Virus record (IMG/VR): IMGVR_UViG_3300005253_000041
Span: 1-43,744 of that record
Direction: 5' to 3' (one strand)
Length of the DNA: 43,744 nucleotides
DNA from: a virus
In this document: piece by piece, positions 33,376-40,467 of the stretch
How the letters are laid out: each line of letters opens with the position of its first letter
Numbering within the stretch: position 1 is the first letter of the stretch
Notes under the pieces: model-generated
What the model saw: the letters and a program-made list of their open reading frames with translations, nothing else
Told to the model about the DNA's origin: nothing
Databases searched by the model: none
Translations under genes and position numbers: made by a program

Positions 33376-34262
33376 ACCCTATTATAGCAGCCCTTTGTGG
33401 AGAGGAATTTACATGTAAGACTACAATGGGTTTGTCCTTTCCTAAGCCGCTATCTCACCTTGATATAGATGTAGGAGGGTTCAAGAGAGCAGCTTGGCGT
33501 ATAGACGCAACTAATATAGAGACCCACAGTTTCCCTAAGCCTCTAACAGATGCGGATATAGCTAAGATGAAGGGAATCGTCACTACCACTATATCTACCA
33601 GAGCTGTAACTGCCATACCTAAAAAAGTAGAAGGCATGAAGGAACTGTGGCAGAAGATTATAGACCAATTTGTTAGTGACTGCGTAGCAGAGGAGCTGAG
33701 GTCAATAGTAGTAGACTCAGCAACATTGCTCTATAAGATAGGTTGCGATGCTTACCTACAGGAGCTTCAGGAGAAGCAACTTATCAAATGGAAGTCAGCT
33801 AACCCTAATACTCAGTTCAATGAGAATGACTTTAGAGAAAAGCTACAACCTTTAGAGTACGGTGTAGTATATGATAGACTCCAAAGGATATATCACACTT
33901 CTAGGTCGTATAGAAAGAACCTAATCTTAATTCACTACCCTACTGATGAGTATGGTACTTTACCTGATGGAAAAGGCGGTATGGTAGAAGGTAAGACTGG
34001 CAGGACTGTTATGGATGGGTATAAGGATACAGGAAAGTTTTCGGACCTTGTTGCTTGGTTATCTATCAAGAGCCAGATGGTTCCTTCAGACCCTAAGAAC
34101 CCACAGTCTCCAAAGAGAGATGAAAAGTATCCAGTAGCCAAGATAACTAAGTGCGGTATAGAAGGCACAGGATTAGCAGCCTTAGGGCTAGAGATACCTG
34201 CTACTTATGAAGGTCTAGTTAACCAGGTTAATATGCTAAAAGGAATAGCCAATGTCTCCTAG
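33366..34262 (+). CDS. Sak4-like RecA-fold ATPase
   Basis: 298 residues. Walker A is GEEFTCKT (12-19), followed by HLDID at 31-35. Walker B is SIVVDSA (Asp117). NLILIHYPTDEYG gives a later core strand. The size and context beside a Cas4-like nuclease match the Sak4/AAA_24 family of phage recombinases, which promote strand pairing. The Cys before the Lys in the P-loop is unusual. Confidence 0.8.
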   Translation: MELDPIIAALCGEEFTCKTTMGLSFPKPLSHLDIDVGGFKRAAWRIDATNIETHSFPKPLTDADIAKMKGIVTTTISTRAVTAIPKKVEGMKELWQKIIDQFVSDCVAEELRSIVVDSATLLYKIGCDAYLQELQEKQLIKWKSANPNTQFNENDFREKLQPLEYGVVYDRLQRIYHTSRSYRKNLILIHYPTDEYGTLPDGKGGMVEGKTGRTVMDGYKDTGKFSDLVAWLSIKSQMVPSDPKNPQSPKRDEKYPVAKITKCGIEGTGLAALGLEIPATYEGLVNQVNMLKGIANVS

Positions 34263-34719
34263 ATTATATACTGACGCTAACCCTAAGACCATAGCATATG
34301 TATTAGATGGCGGAGGTAGCGGCTATCAGTCTCTGCCTGACGGACATACTAATATGGAGGCAGAGTATCTAGCTGTCATCTACGGACTTAATGAGTACTT
34401 CCTTAGTTGGAATAGAGAGCTAGATGCTAGGCAGGCTAATATGGATAGAGAGAGTCTAGCAGAAGCAAGTCAGACTGGAAGAGATGCTTTCTACAATGTA
34501 GGCTCTCCGTCAGATAGTACTCCTAGACCACTACCACCAGCAGTATTAGTATGCTGTGATAATGAAGTAGTAGTGAAGCAGCTTAGTAGACAGTATCATA
34601 TAGGTAATGATAAGCTAAGGAAGCTAGCACAGAGAGTTTGGCAGATGACACAGAATGTGGAGGTGAAGTACCAGTGGATACCGAGAAAAGAGAATCTAGC
34701 AGGGAAAATGCTAAAATAA
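34252..34719 (+). CDS. RNase H-like protein
   Basis: 155 residues. The fold follows RNase HI: YTDA (Asp8), NMEAEYLAVIYGL (Glu38), VCCDNE (Asp103) and QWIPRKENLAGKM. The last catalytic acidic residue, usually Asp in an NxxAD motif, is Gly151 here. A 40-residue Ser/Pro-rich insert lies at 55-95. It would remove RNA primers or R-loops if active. It overlaps the ATPase gene by 11 bases. Confidence 0.75.
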   Translation: MSPRLYTDANPKTIAYVLDGGGSGYQSLPDGHTNMEAEYLAVIYGLNEYFLSWNRELDARQANMDRESLAEASQTGRDAFYNVGSPSDSTPRPLPPAVLVCCDNEVVVKQLSRQYHIGNDKLRKLAQRVWQMTQNVEVKYQWIPRKENLAGKMLK

Positions 34720-34729
34720 AGGAGGAGAA

Positions 34730-35449
34730 ATGATAGTAGACGATAAACATAAACAAATGCTAATGGAGGTTAGAGATATTAACTATATCCTACCTGCCTA
34801 TGTCAAGAGCTACCTATTTGTAGCTAAGAATGAGATGCCTGGAAAGATTATATTTCCTATGTTTCCATCAGTAACTGTAAATGGCACAGTCATACCAATA
34901 GAGTATGTGCCTCCACTAGAACAGATAGCTGTAGAGATAGGTAAGGATGGCGCTGATGTAGCTGAGGTTACAGTAGCACAGGAGGCAGCACTAGATGAGA
35001 AGGATGATAGAATTCAGAATCTAGAGAAGCAGCTAGCTGACCTTACATCAACCGAACGGGGAGGGGAGGATGGGTTGGGCTCAACTGAAGAACATCCTGA
35101 AGCCTTACAGGAAGAATCATCTGAACCTACTCTTGCTCCTGAGGACTTGCTCAGACAAGAGCAGGAGTCAGAGGCAGAAGTATCTCCCGCTAGACAAGCA
35201 TTTAGCGAGCCTATAGTAGAACCATCAGCTCCTGTTCCTCATGACCGAGTACCTAAGCAACCGCCAGGAGGAGACTTAGGACCTGGCTCACCCTTGTCTG
35301 ATATGGGACAGAGAGATAGTAGAGATTCAATCAGGACTAAGCAGGACCTAGCAGAAACTGGAGGTTCTGAAGGAGACGAGGAAAAGGAGAAGGAGTATGA
35401 GAAGACAATAACAAGAGATGATAAAGGCAATCCAGTAGTGGAGGACTAA
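34730..35449 (+). CDS. Acidic hypothetical protein
   Basis: 239 residues. The first 90 look folded. The rest is disordered, Glu/Pro/Ser-rich (EEHPEALQEESSEPTLAPED). It lies inside the recombination block and may be a scaffold or DNA mimic. No family known. Confidence 0.6.
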   Translation: MIVDDKHKQMLMEVRDINYILPAYVKSYLFVAKNEMPGKIIFPMFPSVTVNGTVIPIEYVPPLEQIAVEIGKDGADVAEVTVAQEAALDEKDDRIQNLEKQLADLTSTERGGEDGLGSTEEHPEALQEESSEPTLAPEDLLRQEQESEAEVSPARQAFSEPIVEPSAPVPHDRVPKQPPGGDLGPGSPLSDMGQRDSRDSIRTKQDLAETGGSEGDEEKEKEYEKTITRDDKGNPVVED

Positions 35450-35461
35450 AGGAGGTATAGC

Positions 35462-36256
35462 ATTCTACTTGTTGACCGCAACGAACCTGATAACATAGTA
35501 AAACTACTACAGCAGTCATGCCCAGTAACAGTGGCTGACCTTAACATAGCTAATATGTCTGACTTCTTCTTCGGCAATTATGAAGGCAAGAGACTACAAT
35601 TCAGCCGTAAGCAGGCTGGAGAGCTAGTAGGTGGTATAGATGAAGCAGAGAAGCAGTTAGCAGATTACTACCATAATGCTGATGAGAATTATCAGATAGT
35701 AGAAGGCATTATCAGTCCTGATAGACTGAAGATTAAAGGAGCAGCAGTACCAGTAGACGGACATCAGCCTATATCAGCTAGTACGAGAGACTTAGGCACT
35801 AAGCTGTTCTGTTATAAGATAGAGCCTGGAGGCTTTATAGAGAGAGGACATAGCTTCTCAGCAGTGAATGATTCTCTAATAGCAGCCTGGATTCATAGGT
35901 TGGCTAAAGTAGGAATACCTACATACTATACTATCAACTGGGTAGGAACTGCTAGGCTACTATCAGCTATATATAGGAACGAGCAGAAGCCACCAGAAGA
36001 GCATAGCACACTACAGAGGATAGTCAGACCTAGAATCTACATCAAGGAGCATGACCCTTTTGTTAAGTCTTTACTATTCCTCTCTAATGCTTATCAGCTA
36101 GGAGTAGGAGAAGTCAAAGCTAAAGCATTAGCGGATAAGTTTGTTAATATACTAGACCTTGCTACTGCCGACATAGCAGAGCTAGTAGAAGTAGAAGGTA
36201 TAGGAAAAAGCATGGCTACCAAGATACTCAAATCTCTTGGAAGGAGTATAGATTGA
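35462..36256 (+). CDS. ERCC4/XPF-type nuclease with helix-hairpin-helix domain
   Basis: 264 residues from the ATT at 35462, 5 bases behind GGAGGT. The first standard start in frame (GTG, 35531) would remove LLVDRNEPDNIVKLL, the first strand and active-site Asp5/Glu8 of the ERCC4 domain. The usual ERK-x3-D motif reads SRK-x3-E here (residues 48-54). Residues 190-260 form tandem helix-hairpin-helix motifs (VEVEGIGKSMATKIL). Likely role: cutting branched DNA during recombination. Confidence 0.85.
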   Translation: MLLVDRNEPDNIVKLLQQSCPVTVADLNIANMSDFFFGNYEGKRLQFSRKQAGELVGGIDEAEKQLADYYHNADENYQIVEGIISPDRLKIKGAAVPVDGHQPISASTRDLGTKLFCYKIEPGGFIERGHSFSAVNDSLIAAWIHRLAKVGIPTYYTINWVGTARLLSAIYRNEQKPPEEHSTLQRIVRPRIYIKEHDPFVKSLLFLSNAYQLGVGEVKAKALADKFVNILDLATADIAELVEVEGIGKSMATKILKSLGRSID

Positions 36257-36432
36257 AGGAATATCCTGACCAACCAGAAGAGCTTCTAGCACCAGATAGT
36301 AGAAGGGCACTAATTGAAGATGTACTAAAGGATAACTTGCCTGAGTGTGAGATTAACTTCTGGTTTATCCACTCAGTCTACTTTGCCAATATGATAGATG
36401 AGATAGCAAGGAAGGTAGCTGGTGATAATTAA
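36253..36432 (+). CDS. 59-residue hypothetical protein
   Basis: Starts at a TTG overlapping the ERCC4 stop (ATTGA), with GGAG about 8 bases ahead. Helical and acidic, with an aromatic segment INFWFIHSVYFANMIDE. It overlaps the methyltransferase start by 11 bases. No family. Confidence 0.55.
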   Translation: MKEYPDQPEELLAPDSRRALIEDVLKDNLPECEINFWFIHSVYFANMIDEIARKVAGDN

Positions 36433-37225
36433 GCAATTTGCTCCTGACTATGACCTTAATGATTCTGGCTGGATTAAGTTCCCCGCAGACTCCGATTATA
36501 GGAAAAGAATGTTTCCTCCTGAGGTAAATAGTCATCCTGCTAAAGCAAATGTCTACTTAGTGCAGGCCATCATAGAGTATGTATCTGAACCTGACCAGAT
36601 ACTGATAGACATAATGGCAGGAACAGGTACCTTAATGGTAGGAGCATTAGTAGGACGCTCTATTATCTGTATAGAGATAAGTGAGAAGTTCCACAAGATA
36701 CAGGTAGCAGCACTAGAACATCTAGAAGGAATAGCACCAGGTATTAGTAATATGATTAGTCTAGTCAATATGCCCTGCCAGAACTACTTACCCATTCCTG
36801 ACCTGGCAGACCATATCATATTCAGTCCACAGTATGCTGGAATACTGAAGAAGAATGTAGTCAACGACCAGTGGAATATAGATACTGGCTATGACTTTGT
36901 AGAGTATAGTAAGAGTCCACTAAACCTTGGTACTATGTCAGAGTTCCTCTGGGTTCAGGAAATGGAAGGAGTGTATAAGAAATGTTATGAGACTATAAAG
37001 CCAGGCGGTACTATGACCTTGATAGTCAAAGACCATATAGACGCTGGAAAGAGGATAGACTTAGTAGGCAAGGCAATAGCATCTAGTCTAAGAGTAGGAT
37101 TTACTCATAACCCTACTGAGCACTTTAAGTGGGCAGCACCAGGTATGCCTTATACTGCCGCTAGGAGAGCTAGAGGAGAGATGACAGTAGATGATGAGAG
37201 TATTGTGGTTCTTAGAAAGACTTAA
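36422..37225 (+). CDS. DNA methyltransferase, SPPY-like (N4-cytosine/N6-adenine) class
   Basis: 267 residues from a GTG at 36422. FPPEVNSHPAKANVYLVQAI (31-50) and DIMAGTGT (63-70) are motifs X and I. FSPQYAG (134-140) is motif IV with Gln in place of the second Pro of SPPY. The CIEIS strand and GGTMTLIVKD are later motifs. It would methylate phage DNA at a short site, probably for protection. The specificity is unknown. No matching restriction enzyme is seen. Confidence 0.85.
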   Translation: MIIKQFAPDYDLNDSGWIKFPADSDYRKRMFPPEVNSHPAKANVYLVQAIIEYVSEPDQILIDIMAGTGTLMVGALVGRSIICIEISEKFHKIQVAALEHLEGIAPGISNMISLVNMPCQNYLPIPDLADHIIFSPQYAGILKKNVVNDQWNIDTGYDFVEYSKSPLNLGTMSEFLWVQEMEGVYKKCYETIKPGGTMTLIVKDHIDAGKRIDLVGKAIASSLRVGFTHNPTEHFKWAAPGMPYTAARRARGEMTVDDESIVVLRKT

Positions 37226-37364
37226 AGGAAGAACTAAGTGTAGGCTAGGATACCATGACGCTTATGCTCAGGTTCTATGGAACAGAGATGCTTCTAACTA
37301 TAGTGGCATCAGGATTAGATGCTTTAGGTGTGATAAAATACTAAAGGAGGTAGTGCATAAATGA
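37203..37364 (+). CDS. 53-residue zinc-binding peptide
   Basis: From a TTG at 37203 overlapping the methyltransferase end. CRLGYH and CFRCDK supply a Cys/His zinc site. Basic N-terminus (LERLKGRTKCR). Start codon uncertain. Confidence 0.5.
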   Translation: MWFLERLKGRTKCRLGYHDAYAQVLWNRDASNYSGIRIRCFRCDKILKEVVHK

Positions 37365-37501
37365 TTAACTGGTGTCCTAAATGCAAAGCTTATGTTAGTA
37401 CTGTTCTACACAAAGATAAAGACTCTCTGAAAGCCAAGCATCACCTTTGGGTATGCTCAGGTTGTTCTATGATACTGATAGACAAAATAGTTAAGAAGTA
37501 A
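37361..37501 (+). CDS. 46-residue zinc-ribbon protein
   Basis: CPKC at 5-8 and CSGC at 32-35, a standard ribbon, behind AAAGGAGG. Follows with a 4-base overlap of the preceding peptide. Confidence 0.65.
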   Translation: MINWCPKCKAYVSTVLHKDKDSLKAKHHLWVCSGCSMILIDKIVKK

Positions 37502-37515
37502 AAGGAGGTAACATA

Positions 37516-37908
37516 ATGAGACCAGACTGGGACGCATACTTCATCCAGATAGCAAAGGACATATCCACCAGAGCAACTTGCCCAAGAGCTTCAGTAGGAG
37601 CAGTTATAGTCAGGAAACACCGCATCATATCAACTGGCTATAACGGAGCAGGAGAAGGACTTCCTCACTGCATAGATGTAGGATGTCATATAGTCAATGA
37701 GCACTGCGAAAGAGCTACTCATGCTGAGGTCAATGCTGTGGCACAGGCTGCTAGATTCGGACTTTCAGTAAATGGAACTGTACTATACATATGGAGTCCT
37801 TATAGACCTGAAAACTGCCACAACTGTATTCAGATTATGAAAGCAGCAGGAATAACCAAGGTGATAGAGATGAACGGAAAAGTAATAAGACTAGATGAGG
37901 TAAACTAA
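37516..37908 (+). CDS. dCMP deaminase
   Basis: 130 residues. THAEVNAV (His69, Glu71) and CHNC (Cys101, Cys104) are the zinc and catalytic motifs of the cytidine/deoxycytidylate deaminase family, and TGYNG (40-44) is typical of dCMP deaminase. It converts dCMP to dUMP for dTTP synthesis, fitting its place before the DNA polymerase. Start behind AAAGGAGG. Confidence 0.9.
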   Translation: MRPDWDAYFIQIAKDISTRATCPRASVGAVIVRKHRIISTGYNGAGEGLPHCIDVGCHIVNEHCERATHAEVNAVAQAARFGLSVNGTVLYIWSPYRPENCHNCIQIMKAAGITKVIEMNGKVIRLDEVN

Positions 37909-37911
37909 ACT

Positions 37912-39570
37912 TTGCCAGTTTACTATTATGGAGAAGGAGTAGCAAAGGAGCGATTCCAGCATTTCCTAGACAACCCTCCTGCTGTCATAGCTCTAGATGC
38001 TGAAACTCCTACCACAACTGAGAGGCTTCCTCTAGGCTTTGCTATAGCATTTAGTCCTAAGGAAGCCTTCTACTTCCAAACCTACCCAGAACCACCGCCC
38101 GAGCTAGACCTCCTCAAGCCTCTCCTCTTTAATCCTAATGTCTGTAAGATAGCTCACTATGCCTTGTTTGACTTAGCAGTACTACCACTTATCCCTCAGC
38201 TGGTAGGATTTGATAGAAGTAACATCTGGGATACTAATACAGCGGCTAGACTACTAGGTAGAGAGGCTACAGCATTAACTATCCTAGCTGCTGAAATAGA
38301 TAAAACTGCTGAGGATGCTAAGTCCTTTATGAAGAGACACCATGTTACTAATATGATGGATGCTCCTCCTATGGAAGTAGCCAATAAGTGTCAGAATGAT
38401 GCTAAGGTAGCATTTGCCTTATACCTAGAATACTACAGCCAGATACAAGAGCAGTATGCTAGTTACTTCAGAGTAGAAATGGATGTTATACCTATACTAA
38501 TAGACCTAAGTATGAGAGGACTATCCATAGACCAGCCAGCTAGAGCAAAGTTAGAAGCTCAGCTAGAGGATGAGGTAGAGTTCTACCGCAAGCAGCTAGA
38601 GTCTTTTGGTATTGAGAAGCCTGGTAGCACGCAACAGGTAGGATATATATTAGGCAGAAGAGGCAACTTCCTTCCAATGACTAGAAGTAAGAAGCAGCTG
38701 TCTACTAGGGTAGGAGACTTAGAGTTCCTTGACGACCCTATGGCAGCCTCAGTATTAGGATGGAGGAAGAAGTCTAAGCTACTCAGCACCTACATAGCTC
38801 CTATAGCAGGAGATGATAGATTCTGGACAGAATACTACCTAGATACTGTAGTAGGCAGACTCAACAGTAGAAACAGAAACATTCAAAACATTCCGCCTGA
38901 GTGCCGCTACATATTCCTGCCTGACAATAGAGTATTCACTACAGGTGACTATGGTAAGGAGCATATGTATATCCTTGCTCATAAGAGTCAGGATAGAGAC
39001 CTACTTAATATCCTCTACGACCCTGACCCTAAGAAAGCTGACATTCACCAGCACACTGCTGAGATGATGAGGATAGCTAGACCGCTAGCAAAGACACTAA
39101 ACTTTGCAGTTGCTTATGGTGCTACCGCTAGGACAATATCTGAGCAAGCTAAGATAAAAGACGTCCGTAGATGTGGGGAGCTTTTGGACAGGTGGTTCAA
39201 AGCGTATCCAGGTGTGGCAGACTGGGTTATATCGGTTCAGCGGTCAGGTGTTAAGGAAGGGTGGGCTGAGCCTACACTATTCGGTAGAAGGATAAGGATA
39301 CCTGAGGAGTTCAATCGTTGGGGTAGTCTGAATACAGATGCTATGAAGAGGAAGGCAGTTAATTATCCTATCCTAGGTAGTGATGGTGAAGTTATGAAGC
39401 GTGCTATTATACTATGTAATAGGAAAGGATTAGGTCCTCCAGTAATGGCTGCATCAGTACATGATAGCCTAACCTTTGACGGAGATGTAGAGCTGCCAGT
39501 AGAGGAGCTAGAGAACATACCAGGCTTTACTATACCTTTCGAGGTCAAACAGACCTTACGCTGGGAATAA
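37912..39570 (+). CDS. polA: DNA polymerase, family A, with 3'-5' exonuclease domain
   Basis: 552 residues from a TTG at 37912. The exonuclease domain has DAE (Asp29, Glu31), HYALFD (Asp87) and NDAK (Asp163). The polymerase domain has NRNIQNIP, motif A DYGKEHMY (346-353), motif B R390-x3-K394-x3-F398-x3-Y402-G, and motif C VHDS (516-519). Motif A lacks the usual DYSQIELR: the steric-gate Glu position is His351 and the following Arg is Tyr353. Length is typical for phage enzymes without a 5' nuclease. Replicates the phage genome. Confidence 0.93.
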   Translation: MPVYYYGEGVAKERFQHFLDNPPAVIALDAETPTTTERLPLGFAIAFSPKEAFYFQTYPEPPPELDLLKPLLFNPNVCKIAHYALFDLAVLPLIPQLVGFDRSNIWDTNTAARLLGREATALTILAAEIDKTAEDAKSFMKRHHVTNMMDAPPMEVANKCQNDAKVAFALYLEYYSQIQEQYASYFRVEMDVIPILIDLSMRGLSIDQPARAKLEAQLEDEVEFYRKQLESFGIEKPGSTQQVGYILGRRGNFLPMTRSKKQLSTRVGDLEFLDDPMAASVLGWRKKSKLLSTYIAPIAGDDRFWTEYYLDTVVGRLNSRNRNIQNIPPECRYIFLPDNRVFTTGDYGKEHMYILAHKSQDRDLLNILYDPDPKKADIHQHTAEMMRIARPLAKTLNFAVAYGATARTISEQAKIKDVRRCGELLDRWFKAYPGVADWVISVQRSGVKEGWAEPTLFGRRIRIPEEFNRWGSLNTDAMKRKAVNYPILGSDGEVMKRAIILCNRKGLGPPVMAASVHDSLTFDGDVELPVEELENIPGFTIPFEVKQTLRWE

Positions 39571-39587
39571 CAAGAAAGGAGGATAGT

Positions 39588-39761
39588 ATGAGAATCGTAG
39601 CTGATGAAACAAGTAAGATAAAGATTATTATGGATGCAGGCGAAGAGTTAACCATAGTGAATGAGGACTCGATGCCAATCCAAGCTTGGGGACAGAGTAT
39701 AGAAGGTAAAATGGAGCATAAGCTAATCAAGGTTGAAGAACTTAGAGTAGCAGAACTATAA
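39588..39761 (+). CDS. 57-residue hypothetical protein
   Basis: Behind AAAGGAGG, 17 bp after the polymerase. Beta-rich, acidic (EELTIVNEDSMPIQAWG). No family. Confidence 0.6.
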   Translation: MRIVADETSKIKIIMDAGEELTIVNEDSMPIQAWGQSIEGKMEHKLIKVEELRVAEL

Positions 39762-39818
39762 CAAACAGGACGGGGAGGGGAGGTGATGGGTGGAACAGCT
39801 ACAACTTAGGATGTTCTT

Positions 39819-40208
39819 ATGAAGTATCTTATAGCAATAGTAATAATAGTTAGTCTATGTCTACTACCGCTAGTCCCAACTACTTATACTACATCCTACA
39901 CTACTAAGATACCTGAGAACTACACCATCACTGAGTCTTACACTGAGTATGTTCCTAGACAAGGTGAGCGGGCAGTCTACCACGAAGACCCTGCTCGTAC
40001 TCAGTGGAGGAATAGTATTAAGACTAGTATAGAAGATGCTATACCACCTGTTACTAGACCGAGCTACTACACTATAGAATACTTTACCTACAACAAGGCA
40101 GTTAGCATGAGTAGACAAGTTACTAAGATACGGCTAGTAGATAAGGTAGTAGAAGTAGAATTGGTAGAGTATATATCAATAGTGGGCTGGCTACTTGGCG
40201 GCAACTAA
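39819..40208 (+). CDS. Membrane-anchored or secreted Thr/Tyr-rich protein
   Basis: 129 residues. Residues 1-20 (MKYLIAIVIIVSLCLLPLVP) are a signal peptide or anchor with no clear lipobox. Residues 21-110 are Thr/Tyr/Arg-rich, likely outside the membrane. A weak AGGA precedes the ATG. Last gene of the early unit. Possible roles include exclusion or lysis; none is proven. Confidence 0.65.
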   Translation: MKYLIAIVIIVSLCLLPLVPTTYTTSYTTKIPENYTITESYTEYVPRQGERAVYHEDPARTQWRNSIKTSIEDAIPPVTRPSYYTIEYFTYNKAVSMSRQVTKIRLVDKVVEVELVEYISIVGWLLGGN

Positions 40209-40224
40209 CCCTCATAGCCAGCCC
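40184..40224. terminator. Candidate bidirectional terminator
   Basis: GGGCTGGCTA (40184-40193) and TAGCCAGCCC (40215-40224) are a perfect 10-bp inverted repeat, with the stop codon of the upstream gene in the loop. It sits where the two operons converge. No T-run follows on either side, so it may need Rho or only block read-through. Confidence 0.45.
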
Positions 40225-40272
40225 AAACTAAGGAGGTGCTCACCACAGATAGCTCTGAGATGAGTCCCATCC

Positions 40273-40467
40273 TTACACGATATGCAGTACATTTATCAGT
40301 ATATAAGCCAGAACAATACCTAGTACTATAGCACTAAATATTCTATCAAATAGATACCATAGAACATTGCCAGCTACTTTACCTACTACCTTCATCTTCC
40401 TCTCCCTTACAAAATAGTTTCTATCCGAGTTTGGTTCTATACTATCATAGAATGGAGGCTTAGCCAC
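40273..40467 (-). CDS. Single-helix membrane protein, holin candidate
   Basis: 64 residues. The N-terminal 40 are basic, and residues 42-62 (IFSAIVLGIVLAYILINVL) form one membrane helix. Last gene of the late operon, coupled to the adaptor-like gene. A lysis role fits size and place but is inferred. Confidence 0.6.
   Translation of the reverse strand: MAKPPFYDSIEPNSDRNYFVRERKMKVVGKVAGNVLWYLFDRIFSAIVLGIVLAYILINVLHIV

Noticed and set aside
40228-40260. A plus-strand gene after the strong AAGGAGG at 40231
   Set aside because: No start codon lies at a usable distance, and the frame that follows runs antisense into the membrane-protein gene.
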